This document shows positions 10,406 to 22,020 of a stretch of DNA of 64,000 bases, piece after piece. Both the position numbers and the translations under genes were made by a program. The stretch spans positions 96,638,805 to 96,702,804 of the forward strand of contig OX104111.1 in the NCBI GenBank assembly GCA_944474755.1. Direction: 5' to 3'. Origin of the DNA: Limnoperna fortunei. Taxonomy: Eukaryota > Mollusca > Bivalvia > Mytilida > Modiolidae. Within the stretch, counting starts at the first letter, position 1. Every line of letters begins with the position of its first letter. The notes under the pieces are model-generated. The model saw nothing but the letters and a program-made list of their open reading frames with translations. It did not search any database and had not been told where the DNA came from.

Positions 10406-11151
10406 CAAGTCCAAATTTGAAATTTCGGTCAACTTTTGAAACTTTCTCTTTTATAAATACAACTGACTTATATATCAATGGATTTGCTATAAAATTTACT
10501 AGAGGAATATATTAACCAATTTGACCGGAGTATTGCATGTTTTTATAAATTAAGTCCAAAGTTGAAATTTCACTGTACGCAATACTCCACCGGACCACCC
10601 TTCCGGTCAACTTTTGACAACTTTCCCTTTCATGAATAAAATTGAGTTATATATCAATGGATTTGCTATAAAATTTACTAGAGGAATATATTAACCAATT
10701 TTGACCGGAGTATTGCATGTTTTTTACAAATTAAGTCCAAAGTTGAAATTTGACTGTACGCAATACTCCAACGGACCACCCTTCCGGTCAACTTTTGACA
10801 ACTTTTTCTTTCATGAATAAAAGTGAGTTATATATCAATGGATTTGCTATAAAATTTACTAGAGGAATATATTGACCAATTTTGACCGGAGTTTTGCATG
10901 TTTTTACAAATTGAGTCCAAAGTTGAAAAATCGTATTCAATTTTAGTAGAGAAAAAACCCTTCCGGTCAAGTTTTAAATAATTTAAATCAAGATAATTTA
11001 AATTATTTTATATTTATTATGTACAAATTGTTATTATCTTTCAGAATCCGTTTAAATTACATCGATATGTTTATCCGTTCGAAAGTTATAGGCAAAAATA
11101 TACCAAAAAACCCTTCCGGTTTTTCCACCCTTCCGCAGATTAGGGTCTCCC

Positions 11152-11160
11152 GTCTATCGT
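11152..11160. other. target-site duplication, right (GTCTATCGT)
   Basis: Exact repeat of 9100-9108; it defines the right boundary of the MULE. Confidence 0.9.
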
Positions 11161-11204
11161 CAGTTTTTGTTTGACTATCCGATTGTTAGCAAGTTTAAGG
11201 TCAT

Positions 11205-11332
11205 TGAGGTCAACTTCAAGAAATATGGTTGTATTTGAGGTAAACTTCAAGAAATATGGTTGTATTTGAGGTCAACTTCAAGAAATATGGTTGTATTTGA
11301 GGTCAACTTCAAGAAATATGGTTGTATATATA
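11205..11332. repeat. 32-bp minisatellite, four copies
   Basis: The unit GAGGTCAACTTCAAGAAATA plus TGGTTGTATTT repeats with period 32 from 11205. Copy 2 has one change (gaggtaaac). An (AT)-rich run follows. There are no spacers of varying sequence, so it is not CRISPR-like. Confidence 0.9.
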
Positions 11333-11390
11333 TAAATATATTGTCACTATAAAAATATATACATAATGTTGGCCCTAGGGAGACACTCAG

Positions 11391-12724
11391 CTATGAAATA
11401 AATTTTAATTTCCTGTCAGAGCAAGTCCGCTTGCAGTCCTTGGATTGAAACTGTCTGCCCGACAGTACAGGGGATATGGAGAGAGGGATCTCCATTACTT
11501 TGAACAAAAAATCAGAAATGTTATTACTCTGTCTTACACATGATTTAGCATTTTCATACATTGCCTGAATTATAGTAAACATGTTCAATCTGACAATACA
11601 ATATTTAAACAACTTTTGCCATAACGCTTTTCTTTTTACTGAATCAAATGCCTTTCGATAATCAATGAAAGCACAGTACACAGATTTTTTTCTATGCAAG
11701 TACAAATCGATTAGACATTTTAAGTTAAATATGTGATCATAGGTACCATATTTTTTTCTAAAACCAGCCTGTTCTTCGCAGAGAACATTCATATCTTCAA
11801 GATAGGAATTCAATCTATTGTTAAGTACAGCAGTGAATAATTTACCATAACAACTTAGTATAGTAATGCCTCTATAATTATCAGGGTTTTCAACATCACC
11901 CTTGTTGTTATAAATTGGACAAATTAAACCAACAGACCAATTATTAGGAATTATACCTGATTTAAATACAATTATTAAACAGTTTGACATACAGATCAAT
12001 CATTTTATTACAAGATTGTTTCAGAAATTCATTTAATATAATGTCAGTACCACAAGCCTTGTTGTTTTTCAGAGAACTAATTGCCTTTACGACCTCTACA
12101 TAAGTGATATCACAATTTAATGCAGTGTTGAAGTTAGAAATAGTATTACAATCAACATCTTCATTAAAATCATTGTCAACATCAATTTGTACATTACTCA
12201 AGTTTTTAAAATGCTCATAGAAACATTCAAGTGAAACCTTTTCGACAATTTTGTTTTTCTTGTCATTACAGTTTGTAGACCTGTTAACAAGTGCCCAATA
12301 TGACTTGGGATCATTACAAGACATATGTTTCAACTTCTTAATAAAATTTCTTTTGTACACATTATAGTGAGAATTACACACCTTTTTATATTATTTACTA
12401 CATCTATACAAGTTTTGTTTACTCTCTGCAGTTTTACACGCCAATTATAACTGTTTGCTTTATAGTACTCTTTCTTTTTCTTGTAACACTCTTGGTTAAA
12501 CCATGGCTTAGACATTTTTTAGAACCTTTAGCATACATATTATCAACAACTTTCTGTTCTTTAAACATATCACAAGCTGAGGCAGCGTTAAATAAAATAT
12601 TGCTGCAATCTTCAGTTAAACAATTAATGACATCTATATCTACATTTTCAATACATGTACTAAACTGATCCAATTTTTCGTCTAAATCAACAATGTTTTC
12701 TATATCTAAAGCTCTCTGATTCAC
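11391..12724 (-). pseudogene. LINE1 reverse transcriptase, N-terminal half
   Basis: Overlapping frames in order give KSYWALVNRST (upstream domain), LKNNKACGTDIILNEFL, IPNNWSVGLICPIYNNKGD, NPDNYRGITILSCYGKLF, EEQAGFRKKYGTYDHIF, and CAFIDYRKAFDSVKR. These are reverse transcriptase blocks 1-3, with the first catalytic Asp in FIDYRKAFD. After NISDFLF the sequence loses similarity; GVRQG and YADD are absent. At least two frame breaks are present (near 12330-12515 and near 11980). Confidence 0.85.
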
Positions 12725-13186
12725 AACAATCCCATTTAACTTTAGTTGTTACTTGTACATTGGAAGCAGGTTCAGTATTTACATTTTTGCTTACAGAATT
12801 ACATAAAATTTCAATATGTAAACTATTATGAACATCACTGACCATAGGGTCAAAAGGTAATACTTCAAAATTATGAATGAGAGGGAACAGTTCAGGTGAT
12901 ATTATACAATAATCAACAACAGTACTATTTCTACATGTAACCATACCAATGCCTTTATCTTTACACAATCTACCATTTGCAATTAACAATTCAAGATTTC
13001 GACACATTTGTAAAAGCCTAACTGTTACGTGAAACATCAATACTTAATGATTCTAAGTTAACAGTGTTGACAATATCTTCAAGTTGTAAACATACATTAT
13101 CAAGAACATAGTTATCAATAACAGTAAAGTCAGACATAGTGCCAGTGTAAGCATTTAAAGTCTTGTATTTCTTCTCAGCAGCATAT
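12720..13186 (-). pseudogene. LINE1 endonuclease, C-terminal part
   Basis: The frames read NAYTGTMSDFTVIDNYVLDN, then LELLIANGRLCKDKGIG, STVVDYCIISPELFPL and MVSDVHNSLHIEI. This is the end of an APE-type endonuclease, with the Ser-Asp-His block here degraded to SDVHN. The right end at 13186 is the insertion point of LINE2. Confidence 0.85.
13182..13186. other. target-site duplication of LINE2, left (CATAT)
   Basis: CATAT occurs here immediately before the LINE2 5' end and again at 22021-22025 immediately after its 3' tail. On the minus strand, removing LINE2 plus one CATAT joins ..QDIIKY and AAEKKY of LINE1 in the same frame. Confidence 0.85.
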
Positions 13187-13255
13187 GACACGTGACCTAT
13201 GGCGAACGGCAGGGTTTTAGGCAGTGGGTGAAGAAATGTGAAAAAGGATCCAAAT

Positions 13256-13347
13256 ATGTCAGGAAAAGGTATAAAAAGGAACAATTTAAGTAACAAAAGT
13301 GAAAATAGTGACTTACACGACAGTGAAAACAAGAAACCGGTGAAAAC
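13256..13347 (+). pseudogene. LINE2 ORF1, N-terminal piece
   Basis: ATG at 13256 starts a lysine-rich, hydrophilic frame (MSGKGIKRNNLSNKSENS, ending NKKPVK). It runs into the inverted repeat of the inserted element and meets a stop at 13388. The continuation KKQKKKTLANTQ begins at 17409. The start is chosen because it directly follows the short 5' UTR and the lysine-rich context is continuous across the insert. Confidence 0.75.
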
Positions 13348-13413
13348 ACACCGATCAACCGACTTATATCATTTTGGTGAGAAGTAGTATGACACGATGA
13401 AAAAAGATATAAA
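13348..13413 (+). repeat. terminal inverted repeat, left
   Basis: Pairs with 17342-17407; the only mismatch noticed is in gagaag-t/a-agtatg. A weaker, gapped similarity seems to continue inwards (tcagtttttccaattt against a similar string at the right end). Confidence 0.85.
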
Positions 13414-14249
13414 CATGTTAGAAGCGATGAAAACGTAGGTCAGTTTTTCCAATTTTTTTATGTTTTAAATTTAATGTAGCGAATAAAATATATTAAAACA
13501 CGATTTAGCATAGATTTTGCAATAGATATATTCAGTCCTTTAATCTCTTGCTTTTATTTTTGTCCAACTTATCTTATAAAATAAACGAAAAAATGCAGAT
13601 ATAGTTATTAAAATGCTAAAATGACCTTTTATGATATAATTTTATTTCAAATCGGCCGTTTAAATGTAAAAAATATTCCTTTAGGTTTTGTTTGGTGCCA
13701 AAAATGTATCTTTAACATAATGCATTAACAATGGTAATTTGATTTTAATTGCACTGTCAGAGAAATTACGATACGATGTAAATCAGTTCAATGATATGAT
13801 TAAAACAAGAAATATGACTTTGTATAAGCTATTAAATTCTGCTAACCGATTGAATAAGTATGCACTTTAAGAGTTCATAACGTAATATATGTATTTTTTT
13901 ATTTTCTTGTCAATATCAAGCATGAAGAGGAGGATGGGGAAAATTAATTTTGATAACTGTGCATAAAATATGAAATGAACAAATTGCGACACACAATAAC
14001 ATTTGCAGAAAAGCTTTCAAACTATACTTTGTTTTTGTATGCAACTCTTATTTTATTATCTATACCAAACGAAATAAATGGGAGACATATTTTTTTGTCT
14101 GGTAATTTACATCATCTTCTTTTTTCTTTTCTTCTCCTTTAAGACTGATATTTTCAGCCAAATTTATTTGACACTGCAAATCGCATACTAATACACGTTT
14201 AGGATATGTAAGATAGCTTTATCTAGTGTTACATAACACTTTTTCATTT

Positions 14250-14840
14250 TTAGGAGGTTTATATTGGGTTTTTGGTAAAAGAGGCAAAAGCAGGTCGACA
14301 TATTGTTGTGTGTCCGTCCGTGCAGCCATTACAAATCTTGTCCGGGATATAACTTTTTATCCTTTAGGTAGGCTTTTTGATATTTGGCATGTGGGTAGAT
14401 TATAACTTATCGATGTGTCGCATGTCATAGGTGTTGATATTTAATTTAAAATTTGACCCCCAAGGTCACATCATTGCCTTTTGAGTGACTGCTTCGTGTC
14501 CGGGATATTTAACTTCGAAATTTGACCCCCCCCCTACCCAGGATAACATCAATGCCTTTTTAGTCATTGCTTCGCGCCCGGTTATAACTTTTAAAATTTT
14601 TGTTTGACTGCTTGGTTGCTTGTATGAATGGTTTTTAATGCCTTTCAGCAATTTATCAGCCATATGATGTCTTTATTGGGAGTGGAAGCCTGAGTACCCA
14701 GTGAAGACCCCGACCTTCGCTGAAATAGGCTAAGCTTTTCATATTTGCCATGTGGGTAGATAATTACTAGACAATGGGTCTCCTATCATGGTTGTAGACC
14801 TTAGACTTTGAACTTTGACAAGTCGATTCGCATTTTGTTT
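14250..14840. repeat. old dispersed repeat with CCGTCCG and 'ccgggatataac' motifs
   Basis: A short CCGTCCGTG microsatellite at 14313 is followed by repeated phrases: 'gtccgggatat' (14340, 14499), 'tttgaccccc' (14451, 14521), 'agtgactgcttcg' variants (14482, 14563) and 'gccatgtgggtaga' (14388, 14747). This is a degenerate tandem of ~100-bp units like those in many mollusc repeats. The open frames in it have no recognisable content. Confidence 0.55.
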
Positions 14841-16552
14841 TGATTCACAAATAAGTACCAGGGTTTTAAATCGTATACAATACATTAGTATAAACCATAA
14901 TATGAAATATCCAACCAGTACGATAAACGAAACACGAGAAACGTTTGACGAAATTGTTCAATACGTATAAGCTGCAAGCAGAAAGTAGAGGGTCGACAGT
15001 GAGATTTGTGCAGAACTTACAGCCTATTAGTACGAATCGCCAAATATCGAACCGTTCCAATTCCAGAAGGGGTTAATTGTTAAACTAAAATCATTGTAAT
15101 GCACATCGGCCAACAAGATGTAGGGTTCTGTCGGATAACAGCCTATAACGTACTATTCGTTTGCACAAATCACCATATCAATCATCAAATTATTTTGATT
15201 GAAGAAAACCCAAAAGAGTGACAAAATAAATGTCGACGTTCGTACTTTCTGCAAACTGAATTTTTATGTCACCGTCTAAAGGCGAAGGTGGCCTTCGCAT
15301 TTGGGGCGTTGACATAAAAATAAAGACAATATTATATGACATCGTTAAAGGCAGGGTGTTTGGATTTTTGTTTGTTTGATTGTTTATCATTATTTATTAT
15401 TCATTTATTAGAATTAACAATGAAAGAAAACGAGTAATTAAACCATAAATATAAATAATTGTAATAAAACAGTGTACATTTGTGTAAGTATTCTCTAACC
15501 AGATTCGTAGATTCTTTTCTGTGTATCTTCAGGTGTCTACGGGGGTAATATGCGATGAAAATTGTGTATAATTCGGTCAATGAAGGTAAATCTCGCGGTC
15601 TGTTCGAATGATATAATATTGTCTATAGTAACTACATGTCTTACACGTTTTCCTTTTCTGTTTTTATGTAAAAGATTACTGTGGAATTCTCAAAATATTT
15701 GCAACCGATAATGTTAAAAATTATAAGACATAGGCAGTATTCGTGTTACAGTTATATATGATGTATTAATTCTTGAGATTTAACTCTCATTTGTACGCTA
15801 ATTAACCTTAAATTTCTCGCTCTTCGTCTTTATTATAAATTGAAGCTGGACTAGTATATAGGTTCCTGATTGTATGCAGCACATTTGATAATGTTTGCCT
15901 AAATTCATACCTTATAATTTGTAAAAAAAAGTTTGACATCAATATAATGACCTACCAAGTAGATGGATCCGTTTTATACTATTTAATGTCGACATAGTAG
16001 GAAATATTTGTACAAGTAGGAAATATTTGTACAAAATCTTGTTCGTTTTGTGTTATTTGTTGATAGGTGAGAACTCATATGTAGAGCGTTATCGACACAT
16101 AACACTGATTTCCGCTTAAGCCCTGCTCTGGGATTGTCTAAATGAGAGCATTTACTCTATGTTTAATTCCTCACTATGGTTTTAAGATGAATTACAAAGC
16201 TGCTCCGCTGCTTGTTACCTTTTTCCATGTCTAGTGATTTGTGTCAAGAATGTATACATCATAGTCCTATTGTATTAACAATTGTAGACTTTTTGTATAA
16301 TATTTAACGATATACAGACATTAGTTGTAAAAAGTCATTGAAATGCCCCATGTGGAAGTTTAAAACTAATCAATTAAGAAATACGTGGCTGTTTTCAATC
16401 GTGTCAATTGACTTTTATTCATCGTGTCATTATAAAAAGATGAGCTGATTTTTTCCGTATCATGTTTTCAGTAAATGCGTTTTAAAGAAAAATGATTCAA
16501 ACTCCTAATAAACTGCAATTGGAAGAATACTTTTGGGGTAAGAAAAAAGTTG
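14841..16552. other. interior of the 4-kb element, nothing recognised
   Basis: It contains AT-rich DNA with a local duplication 'gtaggaaatatttgtacaa' (15998-16034). No transposase, helicase or other coding similarity could be seen on either strand. Confidence 0.45.
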
Positions 16553-16870
16553 GATAAAGATAAGATAAGATAAGATAATTTATTTGCCAATTATGGTCCC
16601 ACAGGGGGCTATTACAAATATAAACAATCATGATTTATGACATACATGGACATTCGAATAGCTTTAATGAGACAAAGAGATAATATAAATATATAATATA
16701 AATATATGACCCCGGCGAGGTTGTTCTTTTATAATAGTAGGTCTTGTGAACGACAGATTTATACGTTTAATATATATATTTTCCCTTTTTTAATTTTTTA
16801 ATTTTTTTTTTTATTTTTTTTTTTATAAAGTACCCTCTGTTTATTTATTATAGGATTAAGTGTATTTATT
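16553..16870 (-). mobile_element. LINE 3'-end scrap with (TTATC)n tail
   Basis: On the minus strand the sequence ends CCATAATTGGCAAATAAATT and then ATCTTATCTTATCTTATC, the usual look of a severely 5'-truncated LINE with a pentanucleotide tail. An AT microsatellite (16680-16706) and T-runs (16784-16825) accompany it. Confidence 0.5.
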
Positions 16871-16894
16871 ATAGTTACAATTTTACAAGAGTCA

Positions 16895-17051
16895 ACAAGG
16901 GACGGTGCTTATGGATATACTACAGCCACATTTCATGGACAAGAGTATACCACCTCGTGACTGATGTAGTATCGCAAGATAACGATGTTATAGTTGAGTG
17001 GAGACATTGAATATCTGCAACAGACGCCAAGGGACGGTGCTTGTATGGATA
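16895..17051. repeat. direct repeat 'aagggacggtgctt'
   Basis: The phrase caagggacggtgcttatgga at 16897 recurs at 17029 in nearly the same form. It is probably the remnant of a tandem unit of ~130 bp. Confidence 0.5.
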
Positions 17052-17341
17052 TGTTCTCTGTTATATTTTATATAAATGATAAATGCCCTTTTGAACAAAA
17101 ACACTGGATACAGAAAAAAATTGTGCATAAGCATAAATTTGGCATTTTTTGTTAAAATTTGTGATTCCAGTACCTTTGGAACATATTTTCAGATAACAAA
17201 TGAAAAAAGTAATTAAACGATTGAATATGTTGATGGACAAATATATGCCAAATAATTTTTTACTACACTATATTTGATACAGTGAGTTTTTAACGTAGCG
17301 ATTTGGAAAAAGTCATCTGTATACGTATAGGTCTTAACTTG

Positions 17342-17407
17342 TTTATATCTTTTTTCATCGTGTCATACTTCTTCTCACCAAAATGATATAAGTCGGTTGA
17401 TCGGTGT
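17342..17407 (-). repeat. terminal inverted repeat, right
   Basis: Reverse complement of 13348-13413; ends GGTTGATCGGTGT at 17407. Confidence 0.85.
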
Positions 17408-18559
17408 AAAAAAGAAACAGAAAAAGAAGACATTAGCCAATACACAAAACTCAGGTGTAAACACAGGTAGTGAAATCAATCAAGCGAATATAAATAGACC
17501 AAGTTCGAATGTACCGGTAACTAACAATATGAGTCAACATAATTTTACTCACGATGCGAACTTTTATTGTCCAAGTCCTAGCAACACATATTCTTTCCCA
17601 GGCCAGCATTGTTCCACGCCCTATCTAGCAATGCAAGCACACCCGATGATGCCCCTGCCTATGCCGATACCCCATAACATCTCGCCACTTAGTCAACCGA
17701 ATCAGAATCAACAACAACAACAGCGACCACAGTGGGTTGACGAATTATTTTGTAAAATGGACAGATTCGAATCAAAACTCAACAAACTAGATCAAATAGA
17801 CAGCTTAGTAACCTCCCTCAACGCCAAAGTAGTAAGACTAGAAACCAGCACTAAATCTTTTGACAACCGATTCGACCAGATGGAAAGAAGCGTCCAACTT
17901 ATTAGCGATGAATTCGACACGCAGAAAAAGTCGTTGAAAGACCTCAAGAGTGAAATGGATAAAATTTCGAAACAACTCAAAATTAGTAACGTGAGCATTG
18001 ACTCATGCGAACAAAGACTTACAAGTACTCTTGATGATTTACATAGAGACACCGAAAGATTGAAAGCCGAATTGAAGAAGAACAACGATGGTTTTAAGGA
18101 AGAAATGAAGCAGAACAACGACAGAATCAAGGACGAACTTATTGATATGCACTTTCATTCAATGCGACACAACCTTATATTTTTCAACATTCACGAAGAC
18201 GAAAGTGAAGACTGTAAAGATGTGATCGCAAGATTTTGTGACGAAACGCTCAAAATTGAGGATGCTAATATAAAGATACAAGTTCAAGAAGCAGATCGAC
18301 TAGGAAAGAAGTCCGATGCGAAAGTTCGACAAATCCTGGTGAAGTTTGCGAAGCAATACATGAGAGATCTCGTCAAAATAATGCTAAAAACTTAAAAGGT
18401 TCGACATTTGGCATATCCGAGCAGCTGCCACCAGAAATTCAGAAGCGTAGAAAAGACAAACTTCCGATACTGAAGGAACTCCGCGATAGAGATATCAAGG
18501 CCTATTTCGTTCGGGACAAGATCTTTGTGAATGGTAAAGAATATGTGCCTCAAAAATAG
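17408..18559 (+). pseudogene. LINE2 ORF1 protein, main part
   Basis: RNA-binding ORF1 protein of a LINE, which coats the element RNA. From 17408 it reads KKKQKKKTLANTQ, then a Gln/Pro-rich region, and a long coiled coil (~17750-18150, KMDRFESKLNKLDQIDSL onwards). Next is an L1-type RRM-like block (NLIFFNIHEDESEDCKDV, QEADRLGKKS). One base is shifted at ~18385, after which the C-terminal domain continues as FGISEQLPPEIQKRRKDKL and ends at VPQK, TAG 18557-18559. Similarity is to the Transposase_22/L1 ORF1p layout. The reading start at 17397 (TTG) lies in the foreign inverted repeat and is not real. Confidence 0.85.
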
Positions 18560-19480
18560 GACAGGCCAAGGAGAATATATAATGGTTTAAAGTGTTTATC
18601 TTGGAATGTTCATGGTTTAGCTTCTATTTGCAAAGATAACAGTTTTTTAAATATTGTAGAAAATTATGATTTATTATTATTGTCAGAAACATGGTTAAAT
18701 ATTAATGATATTATTGATATAGAAGGTTTTGATAAATTAATATGTTTAAATAGATCTGTTAATATTGGAGTCAGAAAAGAAGGTGATGTTGCAATTTTTT
18801 GTAAAAGAAAATTATCAAAAGGTTTATCTATAGAGAAGCAAATAGATCATGGTATTATTTTGATAAAATTGAAACATGACTTCTTTGTGTATATATATGT
18901 ATATATTTGTCTAGCATACATACCACATGAAAGATCAGTCTTTTATGAAAGGTTTGATTTTGACTTTTATGATGTTATTGAAACTATTATATTAGATTAT
19001 AAAGAAAAGGGTATATTTTTTCTTTGTGGTGATTTGAATAGTCGTATTGGCCAAGAATTAGATATTTTACTTAATGATAATATTGATAGATATGTTCATA
19101 GTGCTTTACACGTCGAAAACCCCATAGTTCAGCCGCGTAATTCGAAAGATAAAACCGTGATAATGTTCGGCCGCAAGCTCCTACAGTTGTGTTATAATAC
19201 GGGACTTACGGTGGCAAATGGTCGATTAGGAAAAGATACATCTGGAAATCTCACGTTTTGTAATATGAAAGGGAGCAGTGTGAATGACTATCTTTTGCTT
19301 GCACCGGAAGATTATAAGCTTTTAAAAGACTTTGAAATTCTAGATTTTAACGAACTATCGGATCATGCGCCTTAACATTTTATTTTTGACTTTTCTCTAC
19401 ACCAAACGGCAGATGATGTAAACACAAAACGCACCTTTCTAAAATGGGACAATGATAGATCGAATGAATATGTCGATAAC
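18560..19480 (+). pseudogene. LINE2 ORF2, APE-type endonuclease domain
   Basis: Directly after the ORF1 stop the frame reads LKCLSWNVHGLASI (18588), DLLLLSETWLN (catalytic Glu block), AYIPHERSVFYERFDF, IFFLCGDLNSRIGQ, LTVANGRLGKDTSGNLTF and ELSDHAP near 19370, where a stop replaces the continuation. The blocks SETW, GDLNSR and SDH are the active-site motifs that nick target DNA. Confidence 0.88.
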
Positions 19481-21435
19481 TTGCGTACAAAGTTAGACGA
19501 AATTCATAATCTTACGTACAATATTAACAGCACTAATGACTTAAACAATGGAATTACTGAGATTATAAATGACAGTGCGTTTAAAGTATTTGGTAGAACT
19601 GTTAGAGTAAACAAGCGCAACCGCCAGAACAACGAATGGTTCGATGCCAACCGTGTGTCAGCCCGTGATAATTTCCATAGCTCTAGAAACTTTTTCTTCC
19701 GGTATCCGTCCGAAGCGAATAGAGAATCGTATATATTAACTAGAAACGAGTATAATAAAGTAAAGCGAAAAGCTCAGCTATCCTTCAACAGGCGAAAAGG
19801 AATTGAACTTTGTAACATTGCTAAATCAGAACCAAAAAAGTTTTGGAAAACTGTGAGAAAAAGGAAGCCTCCGTCATGCGAAATTGACAATGATACAATG
19901 TTTAGACATTTTGAATCTATTCTAGGCGGTAACCCCCCGGATCTTTGCAATGAAGTAGTAAATTTACTGAACAATATACATTTTGATGATATGAATGTGG
20001 ACATTCTCGATTGTGAAATTTCCGAGGAAGAAATCATAACGGCGATGAATAAATTGAAATCAGGCAAAAGCGCGGGAAATGATGGCTGTATTAGCGAAAT
20101 GTTTACTGCTTGTCCGAAATTTGTTGCAAATTTCTTTAAGAATTTTTTAATTATATATTTACTACTGGAACTTATCCTGAACTGTGGACCGAGTGTATCG
20201 TTGTATCTGTACCGAAAAGTGGGGACCTCTCTGATCCCAATAACTTTAGACCTATTGTCCTTGTCAGTGCTTTATCCAAACTGTTTACGTCAATTTTAAC
20301 CAATAGACTTCTGGAATGGTCTGCGGATAAAGACAAATTGTTGAACAGTCAGTTTGGATTTCGGCCACGTAAATCTACTGTAGATGCTATTTTTGTACTG
20401 CATGGTATTATATCTCATACACTCCAGAAGAAGGAAAAACTGTACACTTCGTTCATAGATTTTCGTAAAGCATTTGACAAGATTGATAGAAGAATTCCTT
20501 TCTACAAGCTTTTGTCTAATGGAATAAGTTCTATATTTGTAACTATAGTGAAATCTGTTTACTTGTCCGTGAAATTGCGGGTCCGATCGGGAGGAATACT
20601 TTCTGAACCATTCGATAACCTACTTGGTGTCAAGCAAGGTGAACCTTTGTCACCCTTATTATTTTTATTCTTTGTGAATGACCTAATAGAAGATATGGAC
20701 GTAAATTAAGAGCAAGATATTGTGAATCTTAACGGTATGCTTATATACTTGATTCTTTTTGCGGACGATACAGTTTTATTTGCAAAAACTGCCGAAAAAC
20801 TTCAGGAATTATTGGACATACTTTGCACTTAATGCAAAAAGTGGAATATAGAAGTTATCGATAAGACAAAAATTGTTGTTTTTCGTAATGGATGGCAACC
20901 TATCAATTCAGTTTTTATGTACAATGACAGTCCACTAGAAATAATTAACTCATACGTTTATCTAGGGATGTTACTTCATAATAATGGGAAATTCCTACAA
21001 ACTCAAAAGCGATTGTCAAACCAAGGTGCACGTGCGTTATCGTCTTTGATCCACTGTACGAAAGAACTTTGTTTAACGAAGAAAAAGCGATGTGAACTTT
21101 TTGACAGTATGGTAACGTCCGTATTAAGTTATGCGTCGGAAGTATGGGGCTTCCATCGTGGCACAAATATTGAAGTTATTCATAAACGATTTTGTAAATA
21201 TATATTAAACGTTGGTAAAAATGTTCCTAATTGTTTTCTTTACGGTGAACTTGGGCGTCTACCGTTGTTTGTATGTCGTAAAGTTAGAATTTTAAAGTAC
21301 TGGTTTAGAATATTGTATCAAAAACAGCCTGTTGTATATGATATTTATAATTTGTTGCTTACAGATGCAAACAATGGTAAAACTAATTGGGTATCAAATG
21401 TACGTGATTTGTTGTTTTCTTTAGGTCTTAACTAA
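19481..21435 (+). pseudogene. LINE2 ORF2, reverse transcriptase domain
   Basis: Frames at 19481-20299, 20338-20709 and 20917-21435 with a bridging piece. They read EPKKFWKTVRKR, MNKLKSGKSAGNDGCISEMF, a shifted FTTGTYPELWTECIVV, NSQFGFRPRKSTVDAIF, FIDFRKAFDKIDRR, LGVKQGEPLSPLLFLFFVND, and LILFADDTVLFAKTAEKL (catalytic FADD at ~20758). A frameshift near 20140, stops near 20707 and 20830, and others inactivate it. The thumb continues with VYLGMLLHNNGKF and FGR-type ends. Confidence 0.9.
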
Positions 21436-21543
21436 GTATGGTATCAACAATCAAATGAAAATATCTCTATTGACATTATTTATAACATAATCAAAGATCA
21501 ATATATCCAATCATGGCATGAAGAGGTAAAAAATTGTGAAAAG

Positions 21544-21972
21544 TTGGCTTTATATAATATAATTAAACCAGTTTTTGGTTTTGAAGAATATGTAGATTTT
21601 TGTTATATCTCACATTTTCTTACTAAAATACGCAGTGGTACAGCAAAGATAAATGTAGGAACTGGTAGATATTTAGATTTGCCGAAAAATATAAGACTTT
21701 GTCAATGTTTTAATATGTCTTGTGTTGAACATGAATATCATTTCCTTCTTGTATGTCCTGCCTATAAAGCATTAAGACTTGAGTTTTTACCTCAGTACTT
21801 TTGTTCATGGCCAAATCCGACGAAACTTAGATATTTATTGTCTGGTAATTCAAAAAAGTTAGTTATAAAATTGTGTAATTTTATAAAATTTTCTTTTGAA
21901 AGTAGAAACCGCTTGATTTTGTTCATTATGACTCTCCTGTTGTTCGTCATATGTCACTATTATATACTGTAA
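21544..21972 (+). pseudogene. LINE2 ORF2 C-terminus
   Basis: The frame contains CQCFNMSCVEHEYHFLLVCP, the Cys/His knuckle found at the C-terminus of this LINE group. It is separated from the reverse transcriptase frame by a stop near 21434. The 3' UTR is only ~45 bases, ending at 22020. Confidence 0.8.
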
Positions 21973-22020
21973 TTGTGCTATAGCATATAATGCTTTTGCA
22001 AATAAAGACAATCATTCATT

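Larger units (their letters stand above)
9109..11151 (+). mobile_element. Mutator-like (MULE) DNA transposon, decayed
   Basis: The ends GGGAGACCCTAATCTGCGG / CCGCAGATTAGGGTCTCCC are flanked by perfect 9-bp duplications. The element is 2,043 bp. Terminal inverted repeats are unusually long (left ~9109-9690, right ~10406-11151). They are built of a ~180-bp subterminal unit marked by 'ttgaccggaagggt' and 'tccggtcaaaattggttaat'. The left side has two units and a stub, the right side three. Between them lies a broken transposase. MULE transposases cut and paste the element; this copy cannot encode an intact one. Confidence 0.92.
13348..17407. mobile_element. 4,060-bp element with ~66-bp terminal inverted repeats, no transposase seen
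   Basis: Left end 13348-13413 (ACACCGATCAACCGACTTAT, then ATCATTTTGGTGAGAAG) is the reverse complement of the right end 17342-17407 with about one mismatch. It interrupts ORF1 of LINE2. The flanks are A-rich (..GTGAAAAC / AAAAAAG..), so a target duplication cannot be defined; a 2- or 5-bp A-rich one would keep the ORF1 frame. The interior has no open frame that I recognise as transposase. It carries its own repeats: an old bivalve repeat (14250-14840) and a LINE 3' scrap (16553-16870). It is probably a non-autonomous DNA transposon of unknown superfamily. Confidence 0.8.
13187..22020 (+). mobile_element. LINE2: full-length non-LTR retrotransposon interrupted by a 4-kb element
   Basis: It starts at 13187 (GACACGTGACC) with a ~69-base 5' UTR. 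ORF1 starts at ATG 13256. After subtracting the 4,060-bp insert 13348-17407 it measures about 4.8 kb, a normal full length. ORF1 resumes at 17408 and ends at 18559, ORF2 follows at once (~18560-21972), and the 3' end is AATAAAGACAATCATTCATT with a CATT tail. Target duplication CATAT on both sides proves insertion into LINE1. ORF2 has endonuclease, reverse transcriptase (FIDFRKAFD, FADD) and C-terminal knuckle, broken by several frameshifts and stops, so it is inactive. Confidence 0.9.

Noticed and set aside
11205..11332. Possible CRISPR-like array
   Set aside because: The units are contiguous 32-bp copies without unique spacers, in eukaryotic DNA; it is a minisatellite.
17397..17407. TTG start of the LINE2 ORF1 frame
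   Set aside because: These codons are part of the terminal inverted repeat of the inserted element; the real start is ATG 13256.
17792..18130. 112-codon minus-strand frame
   Set aside because: It is a shadow of the coiled-coil region of LINE2 ORF1.
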